DNA from: Brachypodium distachyon
Taxonomy: Eukaryota; Streptophyta; Magnoliopsida; Poales; Poaceae
Direction of reading: 5' to 3'
DNA: 64,000 nt
Assembly (NCBI RefSeq): GCF_000005505.3
Contig: NC_016131.3
Coordinates: forward strand, 29,193,001 to 29,257,000
A program made the translations under genes and the position numbers. Positions 10,551-21,500 of the stretch are shown here, piece by piece; position 1 is the stretch's first letter; every line of letters begins with the position of its first letter. The notes under the pieces are model-generated. The model made no database searches. It saw nothing but the letters and a program-made list of their open reading frames with translations, and had not been told where the DNA came from.

Positions 10551-13500
10551 TGAAGGGTTTTGGGCGTGGGAAAGGTTGGTGGCAGCGGCCAGCGGGAGAG
10601 GGTTTTGGCAAGCTGTAAAGTTTGGGGATCGGCCTACCGGCTTTTGCCATGTGAGAGTGAACAGAGTGTTACCGTTCGTGACACAGAGCCACAGAGGAGG
10701 CCGCAGAGGGCACACCTACTGCTGGTAAAATCGTGGCCCTGCGTCGACTTCTTTTCCTTTTCTTTTAATCGTGGCACATCTCACCCGGTAATTCTTCATC
10801 CTGGTCTCTTCCGTTTCCGGATGGGATGAACCGAAGAACACACGAGGAATTCACGTGATAATCTCCTGCATAACGTCCACCACCCTCCCTCATTTAATGT
10901 TGCCAGCGTACGGACAAGACAAGTTTCAGACGCGTTAAATGTCTCCGCTACCGTGAGCGTGTGCGCGCAGCTGGGAGTATCTGTGCTATTCATGCTGGTT
11001 TGTACTAATTGAATGCTCGTGGCCCGGCCTGCTGTGGCTGTGCTACTCTTTGCTGTGTAGACGCGGCTAGCGATCTGCGGGACACGCCTGCGTTGATGTG
11101 CACATGTGCTGTATGGTTTGGGGACTGCCTGTGGCTTCAGGCCTTCATCCCGTGACATGTCCAGCCAGCTCTGCATGGCATGCCGATGCCACCATCTGCT
11201 CCTACAAATCCTCCTACACGGATGCGGACATGGATAATTGACAAAGGCATGGGTCCATCGATGCCGTGCCATAGAACCGTGAAGTCAACTGAACCAGGAC
11301 CGACGTCAAGACTGATTTTGAAGCATCGATGCCGTGTCCATTATTTTGTTCAAGTGTCTTGGGCCCTAGGAGGCGCCGATGCCTTGCAAAGTCGGCACGG
11401 TAGCGCGCGCGAGGAGATCGGTCTGATGATCTTTTGCCGCAGATCGACCGGGAAGATGGGGTGCAAAGGGCCATGTGTATGCGGGCAGGCGGCGACGCGA
11501 CGGTCGTTGAGAAAGGCAGCGGTGAGAAACGAAAATAAAGTGAGGGGACGCCGGGCAGAGAGATTCCCCTTGGGGCCGCGGCAGCATGGTCTGTCGTATG
11601 CATGCATGTCTCGCCTCGATCTGCGTGCAAATGTCAGGAGATAATTTCGACGGGAGAGAGACGTGGGAGAGGAGGAGGAGGAGAGTGTGAACGCGAAGCG
11701 GTCAAGCAGCCTGACTGAGTTCGCGCCGTATCGGTTTGCAGCGTGTGCTGGCGTGGGCTGCCACTCCGCTGCAGCTACAACCTACAGGCGACTCACCGGC
11801 GCAGGCACAAACCGGCGGGCCGGCGCAGTTACAATTGTGTAGCAGCCCTGTCAATTTTGTTAACTACGAGTGGTACACTGCGGAGTACAAAAATGTATGT
11901 GTGGCTGACAATATTTTTCAAGAAGATTTGGAACAGACGGTTTGCGAACAACCGAGTGTTTAATTTGCTTCGAATGAAGATCGCTCGAGGATTCTGGAAT
12001 CAAGTACGTAGAGAGCAGAACGACCAATGCTATCAAAAAGAAGAGAGAGTGTTTTTTTTTTCATTGGACAAAAAGGAAGGTTGGAATGCTTCGCAGCCCA
12101 ACAAAGGCCCAAGACACTAGAATCTTGTTCACTGACTGCCCAAAGGGCAAGGCCGAAAGAACATAGAGAATTAAAGGCCGAAAGGTCGAGTTCATGACAC
12201 TCTAATTTCGTAATTTCAAGCAAATAGCCCGAACTCTGTTTGCGAGGGACAGGTGAGATGGCCGGAGACACTCATCTTGCGCCAAGAGTTACCACGGTTC
12301 TTTTTCTTGTTTTTACTCTGCATTTAAATAAAAAATGAACAGGAATTCTTGGTTTCATAGCCCTCCGTCTGGTATCGTGCCTCTTTTAATCAAATTGAGA
12401 AGTTTCTAATGGTATACTTTTTCAAGGTATAACCTATCATCCCAATTTTCAGAATGTAGGATGTGCTAGGTTTCGTTAAAAACAAAACCGGCAACTACCA
12501 TTTAATATGAAACCATAAATTACTAATAAGTACTTTTTCAAAAACAAAATTATGAGTCAAAGTCCTACTTTAGTGGAAAACTATGGAGTGTTCTATTTTT
12601 CCTTTCTTCAATCAGCTTAATAAGAAATCAACTTGTATCAATCAATCTAATTGCTTAAATAATTAGACGCAAGATAGTCTAAACAAAGGAGTACATATAA
12701 TAATAACCACTAATATGTAAGAAGAATTGAAATCTATTATTATTATATTTAATAACGTCCCTTTTTTGTAGGTTATTCCATAGTATTCGTTTTTACTCAA
12801 ATGAGTTTTGGTAATCCATCGATATTGCAACAATTTATATTGAAAAGACAGTATCCATTTTATTTGATAATTCTAAATTCGTACATAGTACAATTAAGAA
12901 TATACTCCTGTCTTTTAAACTGAAAAGAAGAGAGTAGCAGTTTACCTTTCTCTATAGCATTTCTGTATTATTTTTATGCATTTCAAAAAGACTACCGTGT
13001 TTCTGCTTCACCTGACAATTTTGGCTTTTCCAGTTCCGTACATAGGATCTTCGCTTCTGTTCCAGTCTATTCATGCAGTATTGAAGTGAAAAAGGGGCTG
13101 CATTTCTTTCCAAATGAGAGAGAAAATTCAGTTCCTACCAGGAACGAAATGCGTAGAAGATTCTTGTCAGGCAGTCAACTCAAGGTAAAAAGTGTAATCC
13201 TAGCCAGGCGTATCCTGTCACTACAGTCCAGGCAAAAAATACATCAGCTCAAAAAAGCCTGCACCAGCAAGGGCGTTTGGGGTTATCAAATAAATAAATA
13301 AAAACTATAAAAACAAGGGCGTTAGGTTTTTTTCTACCCTAGTTCTGCTACTTTTTAGGACCAACCAGAAATCCAGGACACATCATAAATTAATAATAAA
13401 CCGGAAAAGGTCCAAGTCAATGTTTCAGTATATACTAGCTTACCCTTTCTGAGCCTAGTCACCACAGGAAGAGTTTTTCCAACAAGTACAAGTCAATGTT

Positions 13501-14655
13501 TGTTTCGAAAAGGAACTTCATATATATCACATTATGACAGGAAAAGGGAACCATTGCATCCAACTTACATAGCAGTATAGCACCATGAAGCTAGAACAAC
13601 CAGTTAGAACATATAACTCCTTGGGTTCACTTCAACCTCGAGCTTTGAATTCCACAAATCATTATAGGCAAGTGAAGCAAGCATGAGACGAAGGAGCGAC
13701 GTGTGTGTGTGTGTTTGCATTGGGGAAGAAAATTACCCAAGCACATGGATCAGCACACATGTCTGTGAACCTCCGAATATGACTTCCATAACCATATCCA
13801 CTTGCAAGTCTGCAAGAGACAAACAGGTCTACATTTCCATCCCAATTATTCAACAGGAATTGCTTCAAGGCTACAACATATGATCAAATGAAGCAATGGC
13901 TCTTACACGAGTACTTGCAAGAAACGGCAAAACAATTGCTAGAATATCTCTCCAAAGCTTGAAAGAAGAAACGCTGCAGAAGTCAACATTTCAATTAGAA
14001 CATTCAGATAATACAATCCATTAAACTTGTAATTCCATGTATACATACCTTTGACAGTTTGTGCGCTCTCAGAGTCTTGACCATGCGATATACTTTGGGT
14101 CAGCTCAGAAACACAAACTTGAGATAACAAAACAGTAGCAACTGCATCATCTATAAGTGATCTCTTAGATGCATAACACTAAATGATTTTCAGATAATCC
14201 ATCATATTAGCTGCATATGATGGTTGTCAATTCTATAGATTATACAGCTCAATTTTTGCTCAGTCGTACAAATTTGACAGGATGAATCAGTAGCAATCAG
14301 CAACTACATGTATATAAATATTTTCTCTTCATTTCTTCAATGACCTCTCCAATTAATGAAACAACAACAGCAACATCACTCGAAATACCACAGAGAAAGA
14401 TAAGGAAAAGCTCAGATTTCCTCGCTCGCAGCTTACACCACTGAATTATTCACATATCGAATCAACGTGGTAAGAAAATAAAAAAGAAGAAGAAGAAAGA
14501 AAGTAAAAAAAAAGCAAGAATTATCCATTCCTAGCGAGAGAGAGAACACCACCAGATCATCATCGGAAGAAGGACCAGAGCAGAACGGAGCGGGGGCAGC
14601 GCTTGTCTCGGTCTTTTTTCTAGTTCCCCCTCCCAATCCTTGCTATTCTCATGAG
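10551..14655. other. Intergenic region between thaumatin-like and ERF genes
   Basis: About 4.1 kb without a recognised gene. 10.6-11.7 kb is the GC-richer upstream flank of the thaumatin-like gene and holds overlapping but domain-free open frames on both strands. 12.29-13.0 kb is AT-rich with no structure that I could resolve. A short GT microsatellite lies at about 13701-13714. 14.3-14.65 kb, AT-rich and ending just beside the ERF stop codon, is probably the ERF 3' UTR. Confidence 0.4.
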
Positions 14656-15222
14656 CTAGAGGCGGAGCAGCGTGTCGTAGCGGAAACTCATCTGATCGGC
14701 CTCGGCGGAGGCGTCGGCCCCGTCCTGAGGGGGCGGCATGTTCAGATCGAACGGCAGCGGCGAGCGGGAGGCGGCCGCGTCGTCGCCGTCGTCTTCGCAG
14801 ACGGAGGACGAGGAGCCACAGTAGCTGCGGCAGTCCTCCTCCTCCTCCTCCTCCTCCCCCGTGATGTCCGTCGGGGCGGCGCTTCGGGCTACGGCCGGGG
14901 CGCGGGGGGCGCCGCCGCTCCAGGACTCGACGGTGCTGCTGTGGCTAGAAGTCGCGGCCGCCGCGGGGGGCCGCGGCAGCGGCGTGGCGGAAGGGAAATT
15001 GGTGCGGGCGGTGGGCCCGCGGAGGTTCCTGGCGGCGGTGTCGTACGCGCGGGCGGCGTCCTCGGCGGAGTCGAAGGTGCCGAGCCAGATCGGCGTCTTC
15101 TTCGTGGGGTCACGGATCTCGGCGGCGTAGCGCCCCGACGGCCGCTTCCGCACGCCGCGGTACCGGATCTCGACCTTGGGCGAGGCCTGCGGCTGCGGCT
15201 GAGGCGGCTTCGCCTTGCGCAT
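14656..15222 (-). CDS. AP2/ERF transcriptional repressor with a DLN (EAR) motif
   Basis: This is an intronless gene of 188 aa. A single AP2/ERF domain spans residues 20-78 (RYRGVRKRP...AAEIRDP...WLGTF...AARAYD...[10 protein letters not shown]). AAEIRD marks the ERF rather than the DREB branch. A C-terminal FDLNMPPP (about residue 158) is an EAR motif that recruits TOPLESS-type corepressors, so this is a nuclear repressor of GCC-box-type genes, close to ERF group VIII. The middle is low-complexity, with a run of seven Glu encoded by a CTC repeat at about 14838-14858. The conserved Trp of RPWGR is Ser29 here (codon at 15136-15138); in AtERF1 that Trp contacts DNA. The basic start MRKAKPPQP supports the ATG choice. 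The upstream DNA is tandemly duplicated. Confidence 0.92.
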   Translation of the reverse strand: MRKAKPPQPQPQASPKVEIRYRGVRKRPSGRYAAEIRDPTKKTPIWLGTFDSAEDAARAYDTAARNLRGPTARTNFPSATPLPRPPAAAATSSHSSTVESWSGGAPRAPAVARSAAPTDITGEEEEEEEDCRSYCGSSSSVCEDDGDDAAASRSPLPFDLNMPPPQDGADASAEADQMSFRYDTLLRL

Positions 15223-15430
15223 CGCGGCCCCCGGGGCTAGAGGCTAGGGTTTGGTCAGTGGCGTGTTTTCCCCCTTTGGTTCCCGTGGTTTTTGTTTTCC
15301 CCTTGCTGGGCAGAAGGGAGAGAAGGGGCAGGCAGGCAGGCAGGCAGCGTTTGCTTTGGTTTCTCCTCCCCCACCTCGGCTCGGCTCTACCCGCCGCGTT
15401 GCCTTGCGCCCCTCGCTGGTGGTGGCCGCG

Positions 15431-15825
15431 CTGCTGCCAATTCTGCTTCACCACAATTTCTTTGGTTTCGCCTTTTCCTATTAAAAAAACCATAGCGTCG
15501 ATTTTGGGTTGGCCTGCTCCTGTTTCTTATGGTTGGGCGCCGCGCGCAGCTGCAGCCGGACGGAAGGGGTACCACGCGGTTGACATATTCGGCTGCGTGT
15601 AAAGTTATTTCAAAGGATCTATTTGTCTCGGCGGGTGTTTCTGTGAGCTCCTTATTAGAGACTTCAACGTCTACCAGGCGGCTTAATATTTCGTCACAAC
15701 AATCTAACAATTAGATGGATGTCAAATTGATTTGCCAATGTTTTAACTGTGTCTATAAAAGTTACTAGCTTTCGGTAAATTTTGCACCGCTAAAATGATT
15801 CTGAGACAAAATAGGATATGATTTG
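15431..15825. repeat. Tandem duplication upstream of the ERF gene, unit 1
   Basis: About 395 bp, starting about 210 bases upstream of the ERF ATG, is repeated immediately by the next unit. Shared landmarks in the same order include CACCACAATTTCT, ATTAAAAAAACCATAGC, GGCGCCGCGCG, GGAAGGGGTACCACG, ACATATTCGGCTGCGT, CGGCTTAATATTTCGTCAC and ACCGCTAAAATGAT. Differences are scattered substitutions and small indels, so the duplication is not recent. Confidence 0.9.
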
Positions 15826-16247
15826 GCTGCTGGCCATTCTGCTCCACCACAATTTCTCCTTTGGTTTTGCCTTTTTCCGATTAAAAAAACCATAGCCTGG
15901 ATTTTGGGTCGGCCTGCTCCTTGCTCCTGTTTCTTGTGCTTGGGCGCCGCGCGTTGTGATTCTACGGCAGCTGCATGCGGGCGGAAGGGGTACCACGTGG
16001 GGTGACATATTCGGCTGCGTTTAAAGCTATTTCAGAGGGTCTATTTGCCCCGGCGGTGTTTCTGTCAGCTCCTTGTCAAAGACTTCAAAGTATACCAGTC
16101 GGCTTAATATTTCGTCACGACAATTGGCAGGCAATTAGATGGCTGTCAAATTGATTTGCCATCTTTTAACTGTGTCTATCAAAGTTGCTAGCTTTCGGTA
16201 AATTTCGCACCGCTAAAATGATCCTGAGGCAAAATAGGATATGATTT
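15826..16247. repeat. Tandem duplication upstream of the ERF gene, unit 2
   Basis: About 420 bp, directly adjoining and in the same orientation as unit 1. It is slightly longer because of small insertions, for example near 15925 and 15955, and extra bases around 16128. It carries every landmark of unit 1 and ends at GGATATGATTTGG, just as unit 1 does. It may hold duplicated promoter elements of the ERF gene. Confidence 0.9.
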
Positions 16248-18027
16248 GGCCAGCTCCGCCGGATCAAACTCTTGGTCGTGGCGATTCGATTTGCCCCAAG
16301 GAGCATCTCGGTAATGGTGTGTTGTTGGTTTTTGACACCGATCTATTTGAAAACCGGACGACCATTGTTCTCTACTTAATTGGTAATAAAGGATATCATC
16401 ATTTTTCAAGTTTTCCGGAAAAAAAATCAGCTACCAATGTATGTGTGATTGTTGTAGCCGGAAATCGTTTAACTGAAATAACATTTGGTAGAATTGTTTT
16501 CTATAAAATTTCATCCGAAATTCAAATTTATAAGTCCACACATGCACCGTCTCATCGGGATCTACATGTTCTAACAACCGGTGGATCCATGCCATATGAC
16601 AACTTCCTTTCATCTCGAGCTCTACTATCATTGTCGTGGCATGTTGATGTTGCTATCTCTATTAACACATTACACGCTCTAACTCTAATAATTTATTAGG
16701 CCGACTGTATTTCTCCACTCTTTCACTTCTATAAAGAACACATGGACCAACAAAACATCCACATGTGCAACTCTTATCTTATTTCCTCTCCTCCTGCCTG
16801 GAATGACATGGTCGTTCTTAATACGATGTCGATTAATTGTGATGAAGTGGAGGAGTATGATGGACCCCACTTAGAATGTGGATAGAAGCGGCAACGTTAA
16901 TGTGTCTATCCTACAACTCTCTTTGACCACTTTTTCCTTTTTTTCTCCCATGTGCATAAACATAAGAGGAAGAGTATGATCCGCAAGCTGCCAACAATCC
17001 TCAAGTTGAAGTTGGAGCGGGTGGCACCGTTAAACGCGTTGAAGCTATCAACAAACCGCAAGCAGAAAGGAGAAGATAGTTGCGTTGACGAATGCGTGCA
17101 TGCTACTGATGAGTCGCAAGAAGTAGGAGAAGGTACACCCAGTGAACACACACATGCTATCGACGGTTTTCGAGCCAGGATAAAGGTGGGCAGTCGCTGC
17201 TGCTCTGACCGCCAAACTCGACGACAGTGACAAGGTCTTCTGAGTTGTCACAATGTACGCTCCCAATTAGGTCAAGGAGTATGAACTATCAACATTGTTT
17301 ATGGAATCATCCTCATGAAACTCGTGTGGGTAGAGGCAGACGAGTTGAGAGTCTTTCCAACGGTTACAAAGTTGGAGTGGGGTGTGTTTGGATGGAGAAC
17401 AAAACCATCATGCAAACTTTTTTTATAGTGACCAAAATTTTGACTCTTACCTTTACGGTAACCAATATTTTGAAATGTCGATACTTCTTAGCCATCGCTA
17501 GTTAATTTTCTTGCCAGCATTGGTCAAAGAATGGGCAACCAGGATTAGGGTGGCTTCAAGCCAGAAACACCCTCTATCTCAGCATATCATTTTTCTTGAA
17601 GCCTTAATCGACGGCGATAACGTGGAAACTAAACAAAAGTTGCACGCTTCCCTAATTGCACAAAACAATTTGTAGCACAGAGGCATACGAAAAATCCCAA
17701 GACAACCTCTAAATTGAAAACGAGAGAGTACATTTTAAAATAATTAAAAAAAGAATACATGAAGATGCTTCGAAAATTTACTCATCTTCTCCCAAACTTT
17801 TGCAAGTACACAGCACATTCTGATGTCTACCTGCCACAATTTCTGGATTTTTAAAAACCAGAAAACACATTTCCTTTCCAAAATTGAAACAGCAATGTTG
17901 TCCCTAATGGTGTAGAAAACACATTTTCTTAGAGAAGATAACCAGTGATGTTCTCAAAAAAGAAAAAAAAAATAGAGAAGATAACCAGTGCTTCCACCCC
18001 TTAGTTTTTAAAATTTGTGACATGCGT
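16248..18027. other. Spacer upstream of REV1, no gene seen
   Basis: About 1.8 kb. Open frames at 16241-16699, 16952-17230 and 17227-17505 have no recognisable domain, and codon use is not gene-like. 17.6-18.0 kb is AT-rich. Confidence 0.35.
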
Positions 18028-18386
18028 TGGGAGCACGGTAGCACCAATTGAATGGGTTCATAAGACATGTGTCTACCATGTCACAAAGTTTCAAATCCAA
18101 ATTCATTACAGGCATAGAGAAACAAAAAAGACAAATTCAGATGTGAGTAGGTCGCAAAAAGAAAAAAACACAAAGACAAAATTTCTGGCGTTCATGCTTA
18201 GATTTGTCTTTTTTTTTTCTCTGTGTATAATGAATTTGGAGTGAAAACTTTGTGACATGACAGACACATATCCTATGAAGCCACTCGTGTCGGAAGAACG
18301 GTATCATCCTAAGGAGTGAGAGCACCGGATATATTCTTCACTCAATTTATTTCAAAAATTTTGAAAACATTTTAGGAGTGCTAGTT
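18028..18386. mobile_element. Large fold-back MITE, copy 1
   Basis: The central part folds back: a left arm containing CAAATCCAAATTCATTACA and AAAAAAGACAAAT pairs with a right arm containing ATTTGTCTTTTTTTTTCTC and ATAATGAATTTGGA. The ends resemble GGGAGCACGGTAGCACC and TTAGGAGTGCT. The same family recurs at 33058-33460 with the same order of motifs. The superfamily is uncertain and no clear target duplication was found. It ends about 140 bases before the REV1 start codon, so it may overlap the promoter. Confidence 0.65.
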
Positions 18387-18523
18387 GGGATCGCTGAATA
18401 TCTTCTCCAACCTTTCAGCCCCTTTGCCCTTTGCCTTCTCTTGCACCGCTATTCGAGTCGCCCGCTCCCAACTTCCTCGCCGCGCGCACCGCGCATCTCG
18501 CCTCGCCCGTGGCTTCCCCCGCA

Positions 18524-21500
18524 ATGAGCTCCTGCTCCTCCGGCCGCCGCTCCTCGCCGCCGATGGCCGCCTCGCCCGGTCAGAAGAGGGCGAGGGGCGA
18601 CGACCCTGCTTCGCCTTCTAAACCCGACTCCGATTCCGCCCCCGCCAAAAACCCTCGCCGCGCCTTCTCCTCCTCCCCATTCGCCGACTTCGGGAGCTAC
18701 ATGTCCGCGAAGAACAGCAAGCTTGCCGCGCAGTTCGATGCGGACGCGGCCATCTCCGCCGCGACACCCGGCGGCGTGTTCGCGGGCGTCTCCATCTTCG
18801 TGGACGGCTTCACCATCCCCTCTAGCCAGGTGCCCGCTGCTTATATTGTAGTCGTGTGTTCTAATCGATTTTTTTCGAGCCTGGAGGTTATGGGAATTTA
18901 TTATCTTCTCATCATTTGTTGTTTGGCAGGAGCTCAAAGAGATTATGCTGAACAACGGAGGTCGGTTTGTCAACTACTTCTCGAGGCATACAGTGACGCA
19001 CATCATCTGCACACACCTCCCGGAGAGCAAAATGAGAAATATGAGGTATATAATTGCAGGGAGGTGATTTTAAAAAACTAAAATGAAGTGAGGCAAACTC
19101 TTTCTATGCTAATGTATACGGGGGCCATAATTATGTTTTTTTCGTTTCCTTGATATTGTTGCTGCTTAATCCAGAGCATTCAGTAAGGGACTTCCTGTCG
19201 TGAAGCCAGCGTGGGTGGTGGATTCCCTGGCAGAGAACCGTCTTCTCAGCTGTATTTTCTTTTCTCCTTCCTTTTTGTAACAAGTCTGTTAGTGCTGAAT
19301 GATGTGCTTCATTGTTGCAGCTTTTGCTTGAATGCTTAGATAAACCATGTTGCTAGCAATATTGTTTATTAATACTAGGTTTTCTTGAGTTGTGAGTTGC
19401 ATCTGTGCACAATGAATCCAAACATTGCCTTGGATAATATATGGGGTACTTTGCTAAAACTTCAGCACTATTTTGTAATGATGAACAGGGTATTATTGGC
19501 AAATGTTGTTTTTATCTTAATTAGGAAGTCCTGCACGGTTGCCATCCACTATTTTATAAAGTTTTGCCTAGTTAATTCATGATAATCTACAGTTCTGTAA
19601 TAATGAACAGGGTATTATTTGGCAAACGTTGTTCCCTCAGCTACGATGGAATAGCCATAAATCCTTTTCTTCAAAATTTAAATATATTGACATGTAGCCA
19701 TATTTGCCAGTAAATAGCAGGTGTTAGCCCAATTAACAGAATTATTTAATTGAACACGATATTGAATTTGTAATCATTATGGAGCGGTTCACTTTTTGCT
19801 TACCTTTTCTGCCTAGGACAATGGTTTAATCTATCTATTCTTGCCATGGATGCTTCAATTTGTTTCTGTCTGGCACATGCATAGCCTGTGATTTCTTATG
19901 ACACCTGTAGTTTCTATCCACATACATTACTTTGTTTGTTGTTATGACCGCTGCTTTCTTATTTTTCACTAAGGTGTTCCATATCAAATAAGTCAGCATA
20001 ATTCTTCAAGCCGAAAGCAGATGAAGCTTTCTGCTTTCTTTGCTGGGAAACAGAAGGGAATGCATCACCAGGGCGATCGAAATGATGAAAGCACAGACCC
20101 TGACTTCCATACTGTTTCTGCTCAGGCGGGATCACAAGACCAAAATGAGTCTTGTGAAAAGGAAGGATCATTAATGAATGCGGAGGTAGCAGAGGACTCA
20201 CTATCCTCGGTTGAACGTGAAGTTCCCACATCTGACGAAAGAGATGGTGAAGATTTTGCAGTTGATGAGGATTACAGTGCTTGTGAAACAGCATTTTCAG
20301 GAAGTATGGATGATGGCATGGATGATAAGCTTTATGTGGCTGATTCCCCTGATGCTATGTCCATGTGTCCAGACGTATGCGGCACAGGCTCTGCAGGCAG
20401 CCATTTGTCGTTGGGTCTGTTGGAGAAAGATGCTGCTAAATCTTCTAGCCGGTCACATTCAACCCTCACGGATCCTAATTTTGTAGAAAATTATTTCAAG
20501 GCATGTTGCTCAAACAATTTAGCATGTTCTGTTTTCATAAGTTTTTAGCATGCGGTGGTTCAAATATTATAACAGTGCTACCGAAGTCTTGAATCTATTC
20601 TCTTGTATTGTAAGGAGTGGATAGAATGAAATCTTGTGTGCAGCAAGTGCATTCTGAGAGGAGGTTTAAGTTTAAAAAAAATAAAATTTGAAGTTTCTAT
20701 TTACTGAAATACTTTGTTGCTTTAATTTGATTATATCATCAAATGCCTTTTTCTTAAATGTTCTATTACAGTTTATTTGATACACTGATTTAAATTTACC
20801 ATGAACTTTATTGGAAGTCTAGCATTCTCGACTGCATTTCATCGGGACCTGGAGAAATCGTTACCGCCAGCGCTTCTCAAATTTACTTCAAGCTAAAAGC
20901 AGTAAGGGCAACAATGGTCACATGGAGAAGAAGAAAATAATCATTCATATTGATATGGTAATCTTGTCATCCTTTTGTGCAGTGCACATATAAATTGTGT
21001 TCTTATAATGCTGAATTTAATCCTGAAGGAAAACTTTTAAATTGCACTAATCTTCTAAATATTTATACAATTGTGTATTTAGCTGTACAATTAGGAATAT
21101 CATTTCGTAACTTTTGGTTATCTGGGTTTAGTTGCAAAAGGAGTACACTGAGCTGTGGAAACCCTGACCAGTTCACAGTTTTGCAATGAGTCCAGCGAGC
21201 ATAGCGTTGTATTCTGCCTGTAAAGGACACATCATCTTCCGAGAGGAATGTGCTAGAAAAGAGCTAAACATACATTGAGTTGTCAGTGCATTCGATGCCA
21301 TCAACCTAACCATGAATTTGTTTTCCATGTAATTGAATTCCATTGATAAAAAAGAATCATCCCAGAGACTAGCAGCAAATCAGATTTTCAAACTTCAGTC
21401 CAAGCAACGGGTCAATCAATTGTTGAAATTTCAATCGTACTTGAAATCAATTCTCACAGAAGACTGAAAATCAATATTTGCTTTTTTATTTTGATCCTTG

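Noticed and set aside
10440..10715. 92-residue N-terminal extension of the thaumatin-like frame
   Set aside because: It lies upstream of the signal peptide and across the TATA-like box, so translation from there is unlikely.
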